From Mycobacterium colombiense CECT 3035 (GTDB lineage: Bacteria > Actinomycetota > Actinomycetes > Mycobacteriales > Mycobacteriaceae), in the NCBI RefSeq assembly GCF_002105755.1, contig NZ_CP020821.1:372001-436000 (forward strand): a DNA stretch of 64,000 bases, in the 5' to 3' direction. Of the stretch, positions 1 through 8,302 are shown piece after piece (position 1 is the first letter of the stretch; each line of letters begins with the position of its first letter). Position numbers and translations under genes: made by a program. Below the pieces are notes generated by a model, which had not been told where the DNA came from, did no database searches, and worked only from the letters and a program-made list of their open reading frames with translations.

Positions 1-917
1 AGCTGCGCTGGGCCGGGCTGCGGGCGCACAATCGCTGGCTGTCCGACTTCTGCTCGTTGTCGCCCGAGCGGCGCGCGGGGGTGGGCCAGATCCTGCTCTC
101 AGACCTCGACGAAGCCGTCGCCGAGGTGGCGCAGATCGCCAAGCTGGGGCTGCGCGGCGGTGTGCTGCTGCCCGGAGTCGCACCCGGCACCGGGATTCCC
201 GCGCTCTACGCCGAGCACTGGGAGCCGCTCTGGGCGGCGTGCGACGAGGCCGGCCTGGTGGTCAACCACCACGGCGGCAACGCCGGACCGACCCCGACGG
301 ACGGGTGGGGCAGTTCGTTCGCGGTGTGGGTGTACGAGACACACTGGTGGGCGCATCGGGCGTTGTGGCACTTGATCTTCAGTGGTGTGCTGGATCGCCA
401 TCCGGAACTGACCGTGGTCTTCACCGAGCAGGGCGCCGGGTGGATACCGGCGACCTTGGACTCGCTCGACGTCGCGGCGGCCCGGTACGGCCGGGCGAAT
501 TCGGCGATCGCGCGCTTCGCCGGGCCCACCGCCGGCTCGCTGAGGCTCAAGCCCAGCGAGTACTGGTCGCGTCAGTGTTACGTCGGTGCCAGCTTCATGC
601 GACCGGTGGAATGCGCGGAGCGGTACGGAATCGGCGTCGACCGAATCATGTGGGGGAGTGACTACCCGCATTTCGAGGGGACCGCCCCCTACACCCGAGA
701 GGCGTTGCGCCACACCTTCTCCTGTGTCCCGGCGGAAGAGGTGGCGGCCATGGTGGGCGGGAATGCGGCGACGGTGTACGGCTTCGACCTCGACGCCCTC
801 GCGCCTCTGGTCGACCGAATCGGCCCGACCGTGGCCGAGGTCGCCGAGCCGCTGGCGGCGGTGCCCGCGGACGCGCGCAGCACCGTTTTCGAACCCGACC
901 CCATCCGTACCTGGTAG
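1..917 (+). CDS. Amidohydrolase-family (amidohydrolase_2) metal-dependent hydrolase, 5' end outside window
   Basis: The reading frame is open from base 3, so the start lies upstream of the window. The visible part matches the C-terminal three quarters of the next gene: both have a HNRWL...PERRAGV stretch, a W-x-x-RALW/RPLW helix, and a WGSDYPH or WGNDFPH motif carrying the late metal/catalytic Asp. This is the ACMSD/resorcylate-decarboxylase branch of amidohydrolases, TIM-barrel enzymes that hydrolyse or decarboxylate cyclic acids. It ends 13 bp before the next gene and is probably co-transcribed with it. The substrate is unknown. Family call is firm, exact reaction is not. Confidence 0.85.
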   Translation, partial: LRWAGLRAHNRWLSDFCSLSPERRAGVGQILLSDLDEAVAEVAQIAKLGLRGGVLLPGVAPGTGIPALYAEHWEPLWAACDEAGLVVNHHGGNAGPTPTDGWGSSFAVWVYETHWWAHRALWHLIFSGVLDRHPELTVVFTEQGAGWIPATLDSLDVAAARYGRANSAIARFAGPTAGSLRLKPSEYWSRQCYVGASFMRPVECAERYGIGVDRIMWGSDYPHFEGTAPYTREALRHTFSCVPAEEVAAMVGGNAATVYGFDLDALAPLVDRIGPTVAEVAEPLAAVPADARSTVFEPDPIRTW

Positions 918-930
918 CGAAAGGTCCACC

Positions 931-2199
931 GTGAACCCCTACATCATCATCTCCGCGGACACCCACGCCGAGCTCCCGACGGAGCGGTACCGCGAATACG
1001 TCGACCCCGAATACCGGGAGGACTTCGAGGCCTACCTGGCCGAGAAGACCGCCGCGGCCCAGGCGGGCGGATTCATCGACGAGGAATTTGCCGAGCAGTG
1101 GTTCTCCGAGCACGGTGACGGCATCGCCGGCGGATGGGATGTAGGCCTGCGGGACAAGGAATTAGACGGCGACGGGGTGGTGGGCGAGGTCATCTTTCCC
1201 GACGCCGACGCCGTCACCGGGGTAGCCGGGGCACCGTTCGGGGCAGGCCTGGGCCAGTCGGGTGACCTCGACCCCGGGCGCGCGATGGCCGGGGCGCGTG
1301 CCCACAACCGCTGGTTGGCTGAGTTGTGCAGCCACAATCCCGAGCGGCGGGCCGGCGTCGCGGTCGTGCCGATACTGGCGGACGTCGACGCGGCGGTCGC
1401 CGAGATCACCCGGGCGGCGGAGTCCGGACTGCGGGGCGGGATCCTGATTCCGGCGCGCTGGGTCGGCTACCCGCCCTACCACGACCGTCGCTACGACAAG
1501 GTCTGGGCCGCCTGCCAAGACCTGCAGATGCCGGTCCACACCCATTCGGGCCCCGCCCCGCAGGAGGAGTACGGAGGACACCTGGGCATCTATGTCACCG
1601 AGGTGCGCTGGTGGGGCGCCCGGCCCCTGTGGTTCGCGCTGTGGTCCGGCGTGTTCGAGCGCTTCCCCGGGCTGCGATGGGGGGTCACCGAGTGCGGTGC
1701 CTTTTGGGCCAATGATCTTCTCTGGCTGATGGATACGCGGTATCTGCGTGAGCACTCGGCGAAGAAGATGAGTCACATGATGGAGGGCGACCTGACGATG
1801 CCGCCCTCGGCCTACTTCGACCGGAATTGTTTCATCGGGGCGACCACCACCGAGCGCAGGGAGCTGGCGCGGCGCTACGAGATCGGTGTCGCAAACCTGC
1901 TGTGGGGCAATGATTTTCCCCATCCGGAGGGAACCTGGCCGCACACCCGTGACTGGCTGCGCCGGTCCTTCTGGGACATCCCCGTCGAGGAGACGCGACA
2001 GATGCTGGGCCTGGCGGCGGCCGACATCTACAACTTCGATCTTGATGCCCTCGCCGGGCTGGCCGACCGCATCGGCCCCACGCCGGAGGACCTGGGCCAG
2101 GACGACGCGGTGAGCATCCCCAAATGGGAGGCGGCCCGCCGGGCCGGTCGTCACTGGTTGACCGACGCGGAGCCCATCTCCGACCTGGTGGAGAACTGA
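931..2199 (+). CDS. Amidohydrolase-family metal-dependent hydrolase
   Basis: 422 aa from a GTG start at 931; the open frame runs further upstream but only through the preceding gene. The N-terminus IIISADTHAE gives the D-x-H metal motif of the first barrel strand. THSGPAP, VTECGAFW and LLWGNDFPHPEGTW follow at the positions expected for amidohydrolase_2 enzymes. It is a paralogue of the gene before it, so the two may form a hetero-oligomer or act on successive intermediates. No TetR-type palindrome lies directly in front, so it probably depends on the promoter of the upstream partner. Confidence 0.85.
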   Translation: MNPYIIISADTHAELPTERYREYVDPEYREDFEAYLAEKTAAAQAGGFIDEEFAEQWFSEHGDGIAGGWDVGLRDKELDGDGVVGEVIFPDADAVTGVAGAPFGAGLGQSGDLDPGRAMAGARAHNRWLAELCSHNPERRAGVAVVPILADVDAAVAEITRAAESGLRGGILIPARWVGYPPYHDRRYDKVWAACQDLQMPVHTHSGPAPQEEYGGHLGIYVTEVRWWGARPLWFALWSGVFERFPGLRWGVTECGAFWANDLLWLMDTRYLREHSAKKMSHMMEGDLTMPPSAYFDRNCFIGATTTERRELARRYEIGVANLLWGNDFPHPEGTWPHTRDWLRRSFWDIPVEETRQMLGLAAADIYNFDLDALAGLADRIGPTPEDLGQDDAVSIPKWEAARRAGRHWLTDAEPISDLVEN

Positions 2200-2273
2200 G
2201 CCGGGAGGACCAGAGCGCGGACGCCAGCGCTTTCGAAATTCACCGAGTGGGTGGGTCACCCGGGCATCCCGTG

Positions 2274-2289
2274 CTGTACAGGCGTACAG
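2274..2289. promoter_or_regulatory. TetR-type operator copy 1 (in front of acyl-CoA dehydrogenase)
   Basis: CTGTAC-AGGC-GTACAG: a perfect 6-bp inverted repeat with a 4-bp spacer, ending 36 bp before the GTG of the acyl-CoA dehydrogenase gene. Same architecture as six other sites in the first 16 kb. Confidence 0.75.
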
Positions 2290-2325
2290 TGTCTTGCGGC
2301 CAGTCGATGACCACGAGGAGGCGCT

Positions 2326-3504
2326 GTGCGGCTGCACTTCGATGCCGACGTCGAGGCATTTCGGGCCGAATTCGTCGACTTCCTGACCGAACACCTGCCC
2401 AGCGAGGCCGAAGCCGAAGCGCAGCGTTCCCGCTCCAGCGCCGACGTTCCGCCGTGGGCCCGTCGGTGGCAACGTCTCCTGTTCGACAACGGATGGCTGC
2501 AACCGGGCTATCCGCCGGCCTTCGGTGGTCGCAACGCGACGGTCATCGAGCAGTACGTGTACCTCCAGGAGCTTTCGCGCCGCCGCATCTACCAGACGTT
2601 CAACCCGCAGGGGGTCGGGATCATTGCCGCGTCCCTGATCCAGCACGGCACCCCCGAACAGCATCGACGGTGGGCGGTGCCGATTCTGCGGGCGGAGATC
2701 GTCGCCGCACTGGGGATGAGTGAGCCGGGGGCCGGTTCGGATCTTGCGTCGCTGCGTACGCGGGCGGTCCGCCAAGGGGACCACTTCGTGGTCAACGGGC
2801 AGAAGGTGTGGACCTCGGGAGCGCACGACGCGGACGTTCTGTTCACTTTGGTCCGCACCGATGCTTCTGCGCCCAAGCACAAGGGGATCAGCGTCCTGCT
2901 CATTCCGACCGATACCCCGGGGGTTACCCGCCGTCCCTTCGCCTCCGCTTGTGGGCTCGACGATGTCGACTTCAACGAGGTCTTCTTCTCCGATGCACGA
3001 GTGCCCGCTGAGAATCTGGTGGGCGCGATCAACGAGGGCTGGAAGGTCGCCAACTCCTCACTCGGCCATGAGCGGACCTTGTTGTGGCTCAGCTACGTCG
3101 ACCGGCTGGAGGAGTTTCTCGATGACTGGGCGCCAAGCAGCGCGCTCGCACGGGACGCCTACGCCACCCTCGCCATGGACACGTGGTCGCTACGCTTGCT
3201 CGGATCCGCGGAACTGGCCCGCGCGAATGGTGGAACCAGCGACCCGTCCTCGATGTCGGTTCTCAAATTGCTTGGCTCGGAGTCGATTCAAAGTGCAGCA
3301 GACGCGGCACTCACCACGGCCGGCGTTGACGGGCTGCGCCGCTCAGGCCAAACCAGTTCGTTTTCGCCCTACCACCTAGAGGCATACACCAGTACGTGGT
3401 TCGACCGGTATCTGCGTAGCTTCGGTGCCACCATCGCCGGCGGTACCTCTGAGATTCAGCGCAACATCATCGCCCAGCGCGTCCTCGGGTTGCCGCGCGG
3501 CTGA
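2326..3504 (+). CDS. Acyl-CoA dehydrogenase family protein (FadE-like)
   Basis: 392 aa, GTG start chosen because GAGGAGG lies just upstream (2315-2321). Flavin/substrate motifs are clear: GMSEPGAGSD in the middle domain, NGQKVWTSGAHDAD after it, and GGTSEIQRNIIAQRVLGLP at the C-terminus. FAD-dependent alpha,beta-dehydrogenation of an acyl-CoA is the family reaction; mycobacterial relatives often act on sterol or terpenoid side chains or ring fragments. The catalytic base was not assigned. It is a single-gene unit with its own palindromic operator 36 bp upstream, within the regulon of the TetR at 15153-15815. Confidence 0.9.
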   Translation: MRLHFDADVEAFRAEFVDFLTEHLPSEAEAEAQRSRSSADVPPWARRWQRLLFDNGWLQPGYPPAFGGRNATVIEQYVYLQELSRRRIYQTFNPQGVGIIAASLIQHGTPEQHRRWAVPILRAEIVAALGMSEPGAGSDLASLRTRAVRQGDHFVVNGQKVWTSGAHDADVLFTLVRTDASAPKHKGISVLLIPTDTPGVTRRPFASACGLDDVDFNEVFFSDARVPAENLVGAINEGWKVANSSLGHERTLLWLSYVDRLEEFLDDWAPSSALARDAYATLAMDTWSLRLLGSAELARANGGTSDPSSMSVLKLLGSESIQSAADAALTTAGVDGLRRSGQTSSFSPYHLEAYTSTWFDRYLRSFGATIAGGTSEIQRNIIAQRVLGLPRG

Positions 3505-3536
3505 AGCGCTTCGGATTCACCGAATGCTGCACTCGC

Positions 3537-4352
3537 TCAGCCGAACTGTGTGATCCCGCCGTCGACGACGAGCGACTGCGCGGTGATGTAGGCGGAGTCC
3601 GCGCCCAGCATGAAGACCGTCGCGTAAGCGATGTCCCACGCGCTGGCCTGGCGTCCGAGAGGCCAACGGATCTTCGTCCTGCCCGTCACGGTGCTGTCGC
3701 CGACGCGACCAAGCGGGGTGTCGACCGGCCCAGGAATGACGTAGTTCGCCCGGATGCGCCGGGGTGCTCCCTCGAGGGCCACGTGGCGAGTGAGCCCGAA
3801 CAGGGCCGCCTTCGTGGAGTCGTAGGCAGGAAATCGTGTTCCTGCCTTCAGTCCGGCTGCCGATCCGATGAACACGAATGCTGCGTCGTCGTCGAGCAAC
3901 GGCATCGCGGCTCGGGCTATCAAGAAGTGCGAGCGCACGTTTACCGCGAAGATGTCGTCCCACAATTCGGGTGTCGTGCCCTCTAGCCCCTTGCCTTCTC
4001 CGTATCCAACGTTGGCCACCACGCCGTCAATGCCGCCGAGCTTGTCGTTTGCTTCGTCGACGAGTCGCTGGCACGCGTTGGCATCGCGAACGTCGGCGAC
4101 CACGGTCACCGCCGGACCGTTGCCCTCCTGTTCGATGAGGCGCGCCGTGTGAGCCGCGGCGTCCGCGTCGACGTCCACGCACGCGACGCGCGCGCCCTCT
4201 CGCGCACAAAGCACGGCGATGGCCCGGCCGTTGCCGATGGTGACTTCCGGGTCCGGCGATGGCCGCGTTCCGGCGCCGACGACGATGATGCGCCGGCCCT
4301 GAAGTCGACCGCGCCCGGGCGCTATGCCGGCTGATTCGGGAGCAAGGGTCAT
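3537..4352 (-). CDS. SDR family oxidoreductase
   Basis: 271 aa. The open frame extends to 4592, but the start at 4352 (MTLAPES) is preferred because it lies just downstream of the palindrome at 4375-4390; longer versions would read through the operator. The Rossmann motif is unusual, IIVVGAGT followed by an insert and TIGNGRA, so the glycine motif is split. The catalytic YDSTK motif and PGPVDTPLG tail are normal. NAD(P)-dependent dehydrogenase or reductase. It is divergent from the CMD-like gene and shares one operator with it. Confidence 0.85.
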   Translation of the reverse strand: MTLAPESAGIAPGRGRLQGRRIIVVGAGTRPSPDPEVTIGNGRAIAVLCAREGARVACVDVDADAAAHTARLIEQEGNGPAVTVVADVRDANACQRLVDEANDKLGGIDGVVANVGYGEGKGLEGTTPELWDDIFAVNVRSHFLIARAAMPLLDDDAAFVFIGSAAGLKAGTRFPAYDSTKAALFGLTRHVALEGAPRRIRANYVIPGPVDTPLGRVGDSTVTGRTKIRWPLGRQASAWDIAYATVFMLGADSAYITAQSLVVDGGITQFG

Positions 4353-4374
4353 GAGGCCGAACGTAACACCGATG

Positions 4375-4390
4375 CTATACGTCTGTACAG
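4375..4390. promoter_or_regulatory. TetR-type operator copy 2 (divergent SDR / CMD-like genes)
   Basis: CTATAC-GTCT-GTACAG in the 46-bp gap between the minus-strand SDR (start 4352) and the plus-strand CMD-like gene (start 4399). One site can control both directions. Its right arm ends 8 bp before the ATG at 4399. Confidence 0.75.
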
Positions 4391-4398
4391 TCGCTCGT

Positions 4399-5028
4399 AT
4401 GACTGCGCACGATCGAACCGGCAGCGCGCCTCGCTTGGCGCCACTTCCGAACGACAAATGGGATGCCGAGCACGTGGAAGCTTTGCGTAATACCTTTCCG
4501 CACAAGGCTGTTACGAAATTCCAGCAGCCGGGCCAGGCACCCAACGTGCTCGCGACGATGCTGCACAATCCCGCACTGGCTGGTTCGTTCAACCGGTTCG
4601 GTAACGTGCTGCTTCAACAACCCGCGATCAGCCACCGGGCGCGCGAGTTGATGCTGCTGCGGGTCGCGTGGCGTACGCGCGCCCGGTACGAGTGGGTGCA
4701 CCACGTCCGGCTTGCAAAGCGTTACGGACTGACACCTCACGATGTCGCCGCGATTGCGGTGGGCTCCTCTGAATCGTGGACGCCCTTGGAACGCGACCTG
4801 GTTGCGGCCACCGACGAAATGTTGGATCACTACCGCATCGAGGCGGATACCTGGAATCGACTCGCCGGGGCGCTGGATGAGCGCCAGCTGGTCGAGGTGC
4901 CGCTCGTCGTCGGCACCTATGCGTGCCTGGCCATGGCGTTCAACAGTTGGGGTGTGCAAGTCGAGGACGGTGTCGATACGAGCGGCGTGCCGGAGTTGCC
5001 AACGTCGCGCTTCATGCCCTTAGCGTGA
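4399..5028 (+). CDS. Carboxymuconolactone decarboxylase (AhpD-like) family protein
   Basis: 209 aa. The start at 4399 (MTAHDRTG) is chosen over an in-frame ATG at 4324, which lies upstream of the palindrome. The core ARELMLLRVAWRTRARYEWVHH is the AhpD/CMD helical motif, with E-W-x-x-H in place of the CxxC of AhpD peroxidases, so peroxidase activity is unlikely. These proteins form helical oligomers and occur widely in actinobacterial aromatic, lactone and terpenoid degradation clusters. With the operator ending 8 bp upstream, there is no room for a normal leader, so a leaderless transcript is likely. Confidence 0.85.
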   Translation: MTAHDRTGSAPRLAPLPNDKWDAEHVEALRNTFPHKAVTKFQQPGQAPNVLATMLHNPALAGSFNRFGNVLLQQPAISHRARELMLLRVAWRTRARYEWVHHVRLAKRYGLTPHDVAAIAVGSSESWTPLERDLVAATDEMLDHYRIEADTWNRLAGALDERQLVEVPLVVGTYACLAMAFNSWGVQVEDGVDTSGVPELPTSRFMPLA

Positions 5029-5036
5029 CGCTCGCG

Positions 5037-6224
5037 TCAGGCGATGGTCGCGGGCATGCTGTCCCAACCGCGCACCGTCGACGTACGGGAGCGGCGAGCG
5101 GCTGCCAGGTCGATGTCCCATTCCGGCCACCGCTTGAGCACCTCTTCGAGTGCCACGCGACCCTCCAAGCGGGCCAGCGGAGATCCGACGCAGAAGTGGG
5201 CGCCGCGGCCGAAGGTGAGGTGACCGCCGGGCTTGCGGTGGATGTCGAACTTATCGGGATTGTCGAAATGCCGTTCGTCGCGGTTGGCCGACGCGAGCAT
5301 GAGTAACAGGGCGCTGCCGGCCGGAACCACTTGGTCGTGAAAGGTCACGTTGTCGGTGGCGACATAACGTGCCACATGCGGGCCCGGCGGTTCGTAGCGC
5401 AGCAGTTCCTCGATGGCGGTGGGAATCAGCCCGTGGTCCTGGGCCAATTCCTTGCGTTGATCGGGGTGTTCGGCCAAGACCTTGCCCATCCAGCCGAAGA
5501 GGCGGCCTGTCGTTTCGACGCCGGCGCCGGCTACCACGGCCAGAAACACGATGAGTTCCTGCTTCGTCAGTTTGCGCGTCGTACCGTTCTCGTCTTCGAA
5601 CTCGACGTTGAGCAATTCGGTGATCAGATCGTCGGACGGATTCTTCTCGCGCCACTCGACGTAGTCCCCGAACATCTCACCGGTGAAGTAGCGATCCTTC
5701 TTAATGTCCATGGGCTTGCCCGGTGTGTTGCGCAGCACCTGGTTGGCGTGCTCACGAACCGCGGGCTGTTCGGAGTCCGGGATCCCGGCCAGCATGCCGA
5801 TGGTGCGCATGGGAAGTTCGGCGCCGAGGTCTTGTACGAAGTCGAAGCGGTCCCCACCGACGAGCGGATCCAGGCAAGCGACACAGAAATTGCGGACTTT
5901 GTCCTCGATCGCGCGCATCTTCTTCGGCGTGAACGCGCGCGAGACGATGGCTCGATGGATGGTGTGTAGCGGCGGGTCTTCGTTGATGAAGATGCCTGGC
6001 GGCATCACCGGATCCGCCATGACCACTTCCAGGATGTCGCCCTTTGCCGAACTGAGTCGCGCCGTGTCTTTGAGCGCGGAATCGACATGGGCGTAACGGC
6101 TTACGCCCCAGAAATCATGCCGATCGTTGTAGTAGACCGGGCACTCATCGCGAAGGCGGCGGTAGGTGGGGTAGGGGTCGAGGTCGATGTCGAAGTCCCA
6201 TGGGTCGTAGTACAGATCGTTCAA
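5037..6224 (-). CDS. Cytochrome P450
   Basis: 395 aa from a TTG start preceded by AAGGAG; the longer frame to 6311 would run through the palindrome at 6275-6290. The I-helix AGAGVETT is at about residues 232-239, ExxR (EELLR) at 273-276, and the heme loop FGRGAHFCVG has its thiolate Cys at about 345. A soluble bacterial class I P450 needing ferredoxin and reductase; the ferredoxin at 8063 is the nearest candidate. The hydroxylated substrate is unknown. It faces the convergent CMD-like gene and is divergent from the frameshifted SDR. Confidence 0.93.
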   Translation of the reverse strand: MNDLYYDPWDFDIDLDPYPTYRRLRDECPVYYNDRHDFWGVSRYAHVDSALKDTARLSSAKGDILEVVMADPVMPPGIFINEDPPLHTIHRAIVSRAFTPKKMRAIEDKVRNFCVACLDPLVGGDRFDFVQDLGAELPMRTIGMLAGIPDSEQPAVREHANQVLRNTPGKPMDIKKDRYFTGEMFGDYVEWREKNPSDDLITELLNVEFEDENGTTRKLTKQELIVFLAVVAGAGVETTGRLFGWMGKVLAEHPDQRKELAQDHGLIPTAIEELLRYEPPGPHVARYVATDNVTFHDQVVPAGSALLLMLASANRDERHFDNPDKFDIHRKPGGHLTFGRGAHFCVGSPLARLEGRVALEEVLKRWPEWDIDLAAARRSRTSTVRGWDSMPATIA

Positions 6225-6274
6225 CTTCGGCTCCTTGGGGGTGATGATTCGAAAAAGCGCGCACCAGGCGTATG

Positions 6275-6290
6275 CTGTACGACCGTACAG
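6275..6290. promoter_or_regulatory. TetR-type operator copy 3 (P450 side)
   Basis: CTGTAC-GACC-GTACAG, perfect arms, 50 bp upstream of the TTG start of the minus-strand P450 gene. Confidence 0.75.
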
Positions 6291-6345
6291 TAGCTGGTGT
6301 TCGGCAGGCAACCATGCGAACCGGCCACGGCGTCATCGGCATCTG

Positions 6346-6361
6346 CTATACGATCGTACAA
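6346..6361. promoter_or_regulatory. TetR-type operator copy 4 (SDR side)
   Basis: CTATAC-GATC-GTACAA, one arm base off consensus, 49 bp upstream of the ATG at 6411. Together with copy 3 it gives each arm of this divergent promoter region its own site, at nearly the same distance from each start codon. Confidence 0.7.
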
Positions 6362-6410
6362 CCGGGCTGGTGACCGCTTGGGTCGGCCACACACGAACTC
6401 GAGGAGCGCT

Positions 6411-7180
6411 ATGGGCAGTCGATTCTCACTCGATGGACGCGTCGCCGTCATTACCGGCGGCGGTACGGGTATCGGCCGCGGCGCGGCCTTGGTGCTGGCC
6501 GAGCATGGGGCGGACGTCGTGCTGGCAGCCCGCCGTCCCGACCCGCTCGAGTCCACCGCGAAGGAGGTGATGGCGCTGGGGCGACGCGCCGTCGCTGTGT
6601 CAACGGATGTCACGACGGCCGAAGCCTGCCGCCGGCTGGTGGACACCACCATGGCCGAGTTCGGCCGACTTGATGTCCTGGTGAATTGCGCCGGCGGGGC
6701 CGAGACCAAATCGATCCTCAAATGGCCCGACGACGACTTCGAGAATGTGCTCGCCTTGAACTTCAAGGCCGTGTGGCATCTTTCGAAGGCGGCGGCGAAG
6801 CCGATGATGGATCAGGGCAAGGGGGCGATAGTCAACATCTCCTCCGGCGCAAGCCTTCTGGCGATGCCGCAAGCGGCACCATATGGCGCAGCCAAGGCCG
6901 CGGTGAACAACCTGACCGGGTCGATGGCGGCGGCGTGGGCGAAGAAGGGGATCCGCGTCAACGCCATCGCCGTCGGCGCTGTCCGGGCGGCCACCTTGAC
7001 CGACGATGCGGCGCGATACGGATTGGATCCGGAGGCCATCGCGTTGAGCAACGGGCTGGCCGACTGGGCGAACCGGACGAAATCGGTTACGGCGTCTTGT
7101 TCTTCGCATCCGATGCATCGAGCTTCTGTTCGGGCCAGACCCTGTACATGCATGGTGCCCCCGGCCCCGCCGGTGTCTGA
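6411..7180 (+). pseudogene. SDR family oxidoreductase, frameshifted near 7066-7068
   Basis: Start ATG 6411 follows GAGGAG. The N-terminal 220 or so residues are a normal SDR: TGGGTGIGRG cofactor motif, NCAGG, SSGAS, and catalytic Tyr158/Lys162 in YGAAK. After GLADW the frame drifts into nonsense to 7268, while the other frame continues with GEPDEIGYGVLFFASDASS and ends at TGA 7178-7180, exactly the SDR C-terminus. Restoring one G in the GGG at 7066-7068 gives a 256-aa protein. It is either a genuine lesion or a homopolymer sequencing error. The gene lies in the TetR regulon. Confidence 0.85.
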
Positions 7181-7206
7181 GTCTTGTGCGCAGCAGGCCA
7201 CGTACG

Positions 7207-7222
7207 CTATACACTCGTACAG
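7207..7222. promoter_or_regulatory. TetR-type operator copy 5 (in front of long operon)
   Basis: CTATAC-ACTC-GTACAG, 42 bp upstream of the TTG start at 7265. It precedes a run of seven plus-strand genes (7265-13595) with small gaps or overlaps, which therefore look like one operon. Confidence 0.75.
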
Positions 7223-7264
7223 CGCACGGCATGATAGTGACCACGGATCGAGGGACGGTGTGAT

Positions 7265-8008
7265 TTGAGCCGAGTAGCGGTGGTGACCGGTGGGGGGTCG
7301 GGCCTGGGACGGGCGATCAGCATCAAGCTCGCCGCCGATGGTCACCGGGTGGCCGTCATGGACGCCAACGTAGAAGCGGCGGAGAGCGTGGCCGCAGAGG
7401 TGCGGGCCGCCGGCGGCATTGCGTTAACGTCCGGCGTCGACGTCTCTGACGAAAATGCCGTTGACTCGGCCTTCGCGACAGTCCGAGACACCTTCGGTGC
7501 AGTGGGAATCCTCGTTACGAGTGCAGCGATTGCGGGCTTCACGCGCTTCGACAAGATCACTCTCAGCGAATGGAACCGGTACCTCGCCGTCAACCTCACC
7601 GGTACTTTCTTGTGCGTTAGGGCCGCGTTATCGGATATGGTCACGGCCGGATGGGGCCGCATCGTCACCATCTCATCGGCGGCCGGTCAGAGGGGCGCGC
7701 CTGCACAGGGCCACTACTCGGCCACCAAGGGCGGCGTCATCGCAATGACCAAGACACTTGCCCTGGACTATGCGGCCAAGGGCATCACGGCGAACACAGT
7801 CCCGCCGTTCGTGATCGATTCACCAATGCTGCGTGAACAACAGCGGGAGGGAAAGTTGCCGCCGACCGAGCATCTCGCCAAGGCGATTCCCGCCAACCGC
7901 GTGGGGTCTGGTGATGATGTTGCCGCCGTGTGCTCATTCTTGTGCTCCGAGGCCGCGGGTTACGTCAACGGACAAGTCATCGGCGTCAACGGCGGCGCCA
8001 TCATCTGA
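7265..8008 (+). CDS. SDR family oxidoreductase
   Basis: 247 aa, TTG start, with GAGGGACGG upstream. Cofactor motif TGGGSGLGRA at the N-terminus, SSAAGQRG catalytic Ser strand, Tyr151/Lys155 in YSATK, and a C-terminal GQVIGVNGG typical of 3-oxoacyl or cyclic alcohol dehydrogenases. First gene of the seven-gene operon under operator copy 5. It probably oxidises the hydroxyl introduced by one of the P450s (inference). Confidence 0.9.
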   Translation: MSRVAVVTGGGSGLGRAISIKLAADGHRVAVMDANVEAAESVAAEVRAAGGIALTSGVDVSDENAVDSAFATVRDTFGAVGILVTSAAIAGFTRFDKITLSEWNRYLAVNLTGTFLCVRAALSDMVTAGWGRIVTISSAAGQRGAPAQGHYSATKGGVIAMTKTLALDYAAKGITANTVPPFVIDSPMLREQQREGKLPPTEHLAKAIPANRVGSGDDVAAVCSFLCSEAAGYVNGQVIGVNGGAII

Positions 8009-8062
8009 GGGCCGCGATAACCGAACGGGCCCGCACGACAACGGAGTACGTGGAGGAACGAC

Positions 8063-8302
8063 GTGAGAGTACGAGTAGATGGATCGCGGTGCCAAGGCCA
8101 CACGCTGTGCGCCATGATCGCTCCGGATTCCTTTCAGCTCGATGACGTCGATGGTCACGCCCACGCCGCGACGGATATCGTCGCCGGCGAGTACCGCGAT
8201 GTGGTCCAAGAGGCGGCGAGGTCCTGCCCGGAACAGGCCATCGAGATCGTCGCGGAGGCGTCGGATCGCGCCCGCGCGGAGCGAAACGGCGCGGTGCTGT
8301 GA
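8063..8302 (+). CDS. Ferredoxin, 3Fe-4S type (P450 redox partner)
   Basis: 79 aa from GTG 8063. Three cluster cysteines are spaced as in mycobacterial P450 ferredoxins: CQGHTLC (C-x5-C) near the N-terminus and a distant CPEQAI. The acidic surface is typical of such partners. It delivers electrons from a reductase (none encoded here) to the P450 whose GTG start overlaps its TGA stop, so the two are translationally coupled. Confidence 0.92.
   Translation: MRVRVDGSRCQGHTLCAMIAPDSFQLDDVDGHAHAATDIVAGEYRDVVQEAARSCPEQAIEIVAEASDRARAERNGAVL

Noticed and set aside
1162..2880. 572-codon minus-strand frame opposite the second amidohydrolase and ACAD genes
   Set aside because: Plus-strand genes there have full motifs; this frame is low-complexity Arg/Gly/His-rich.
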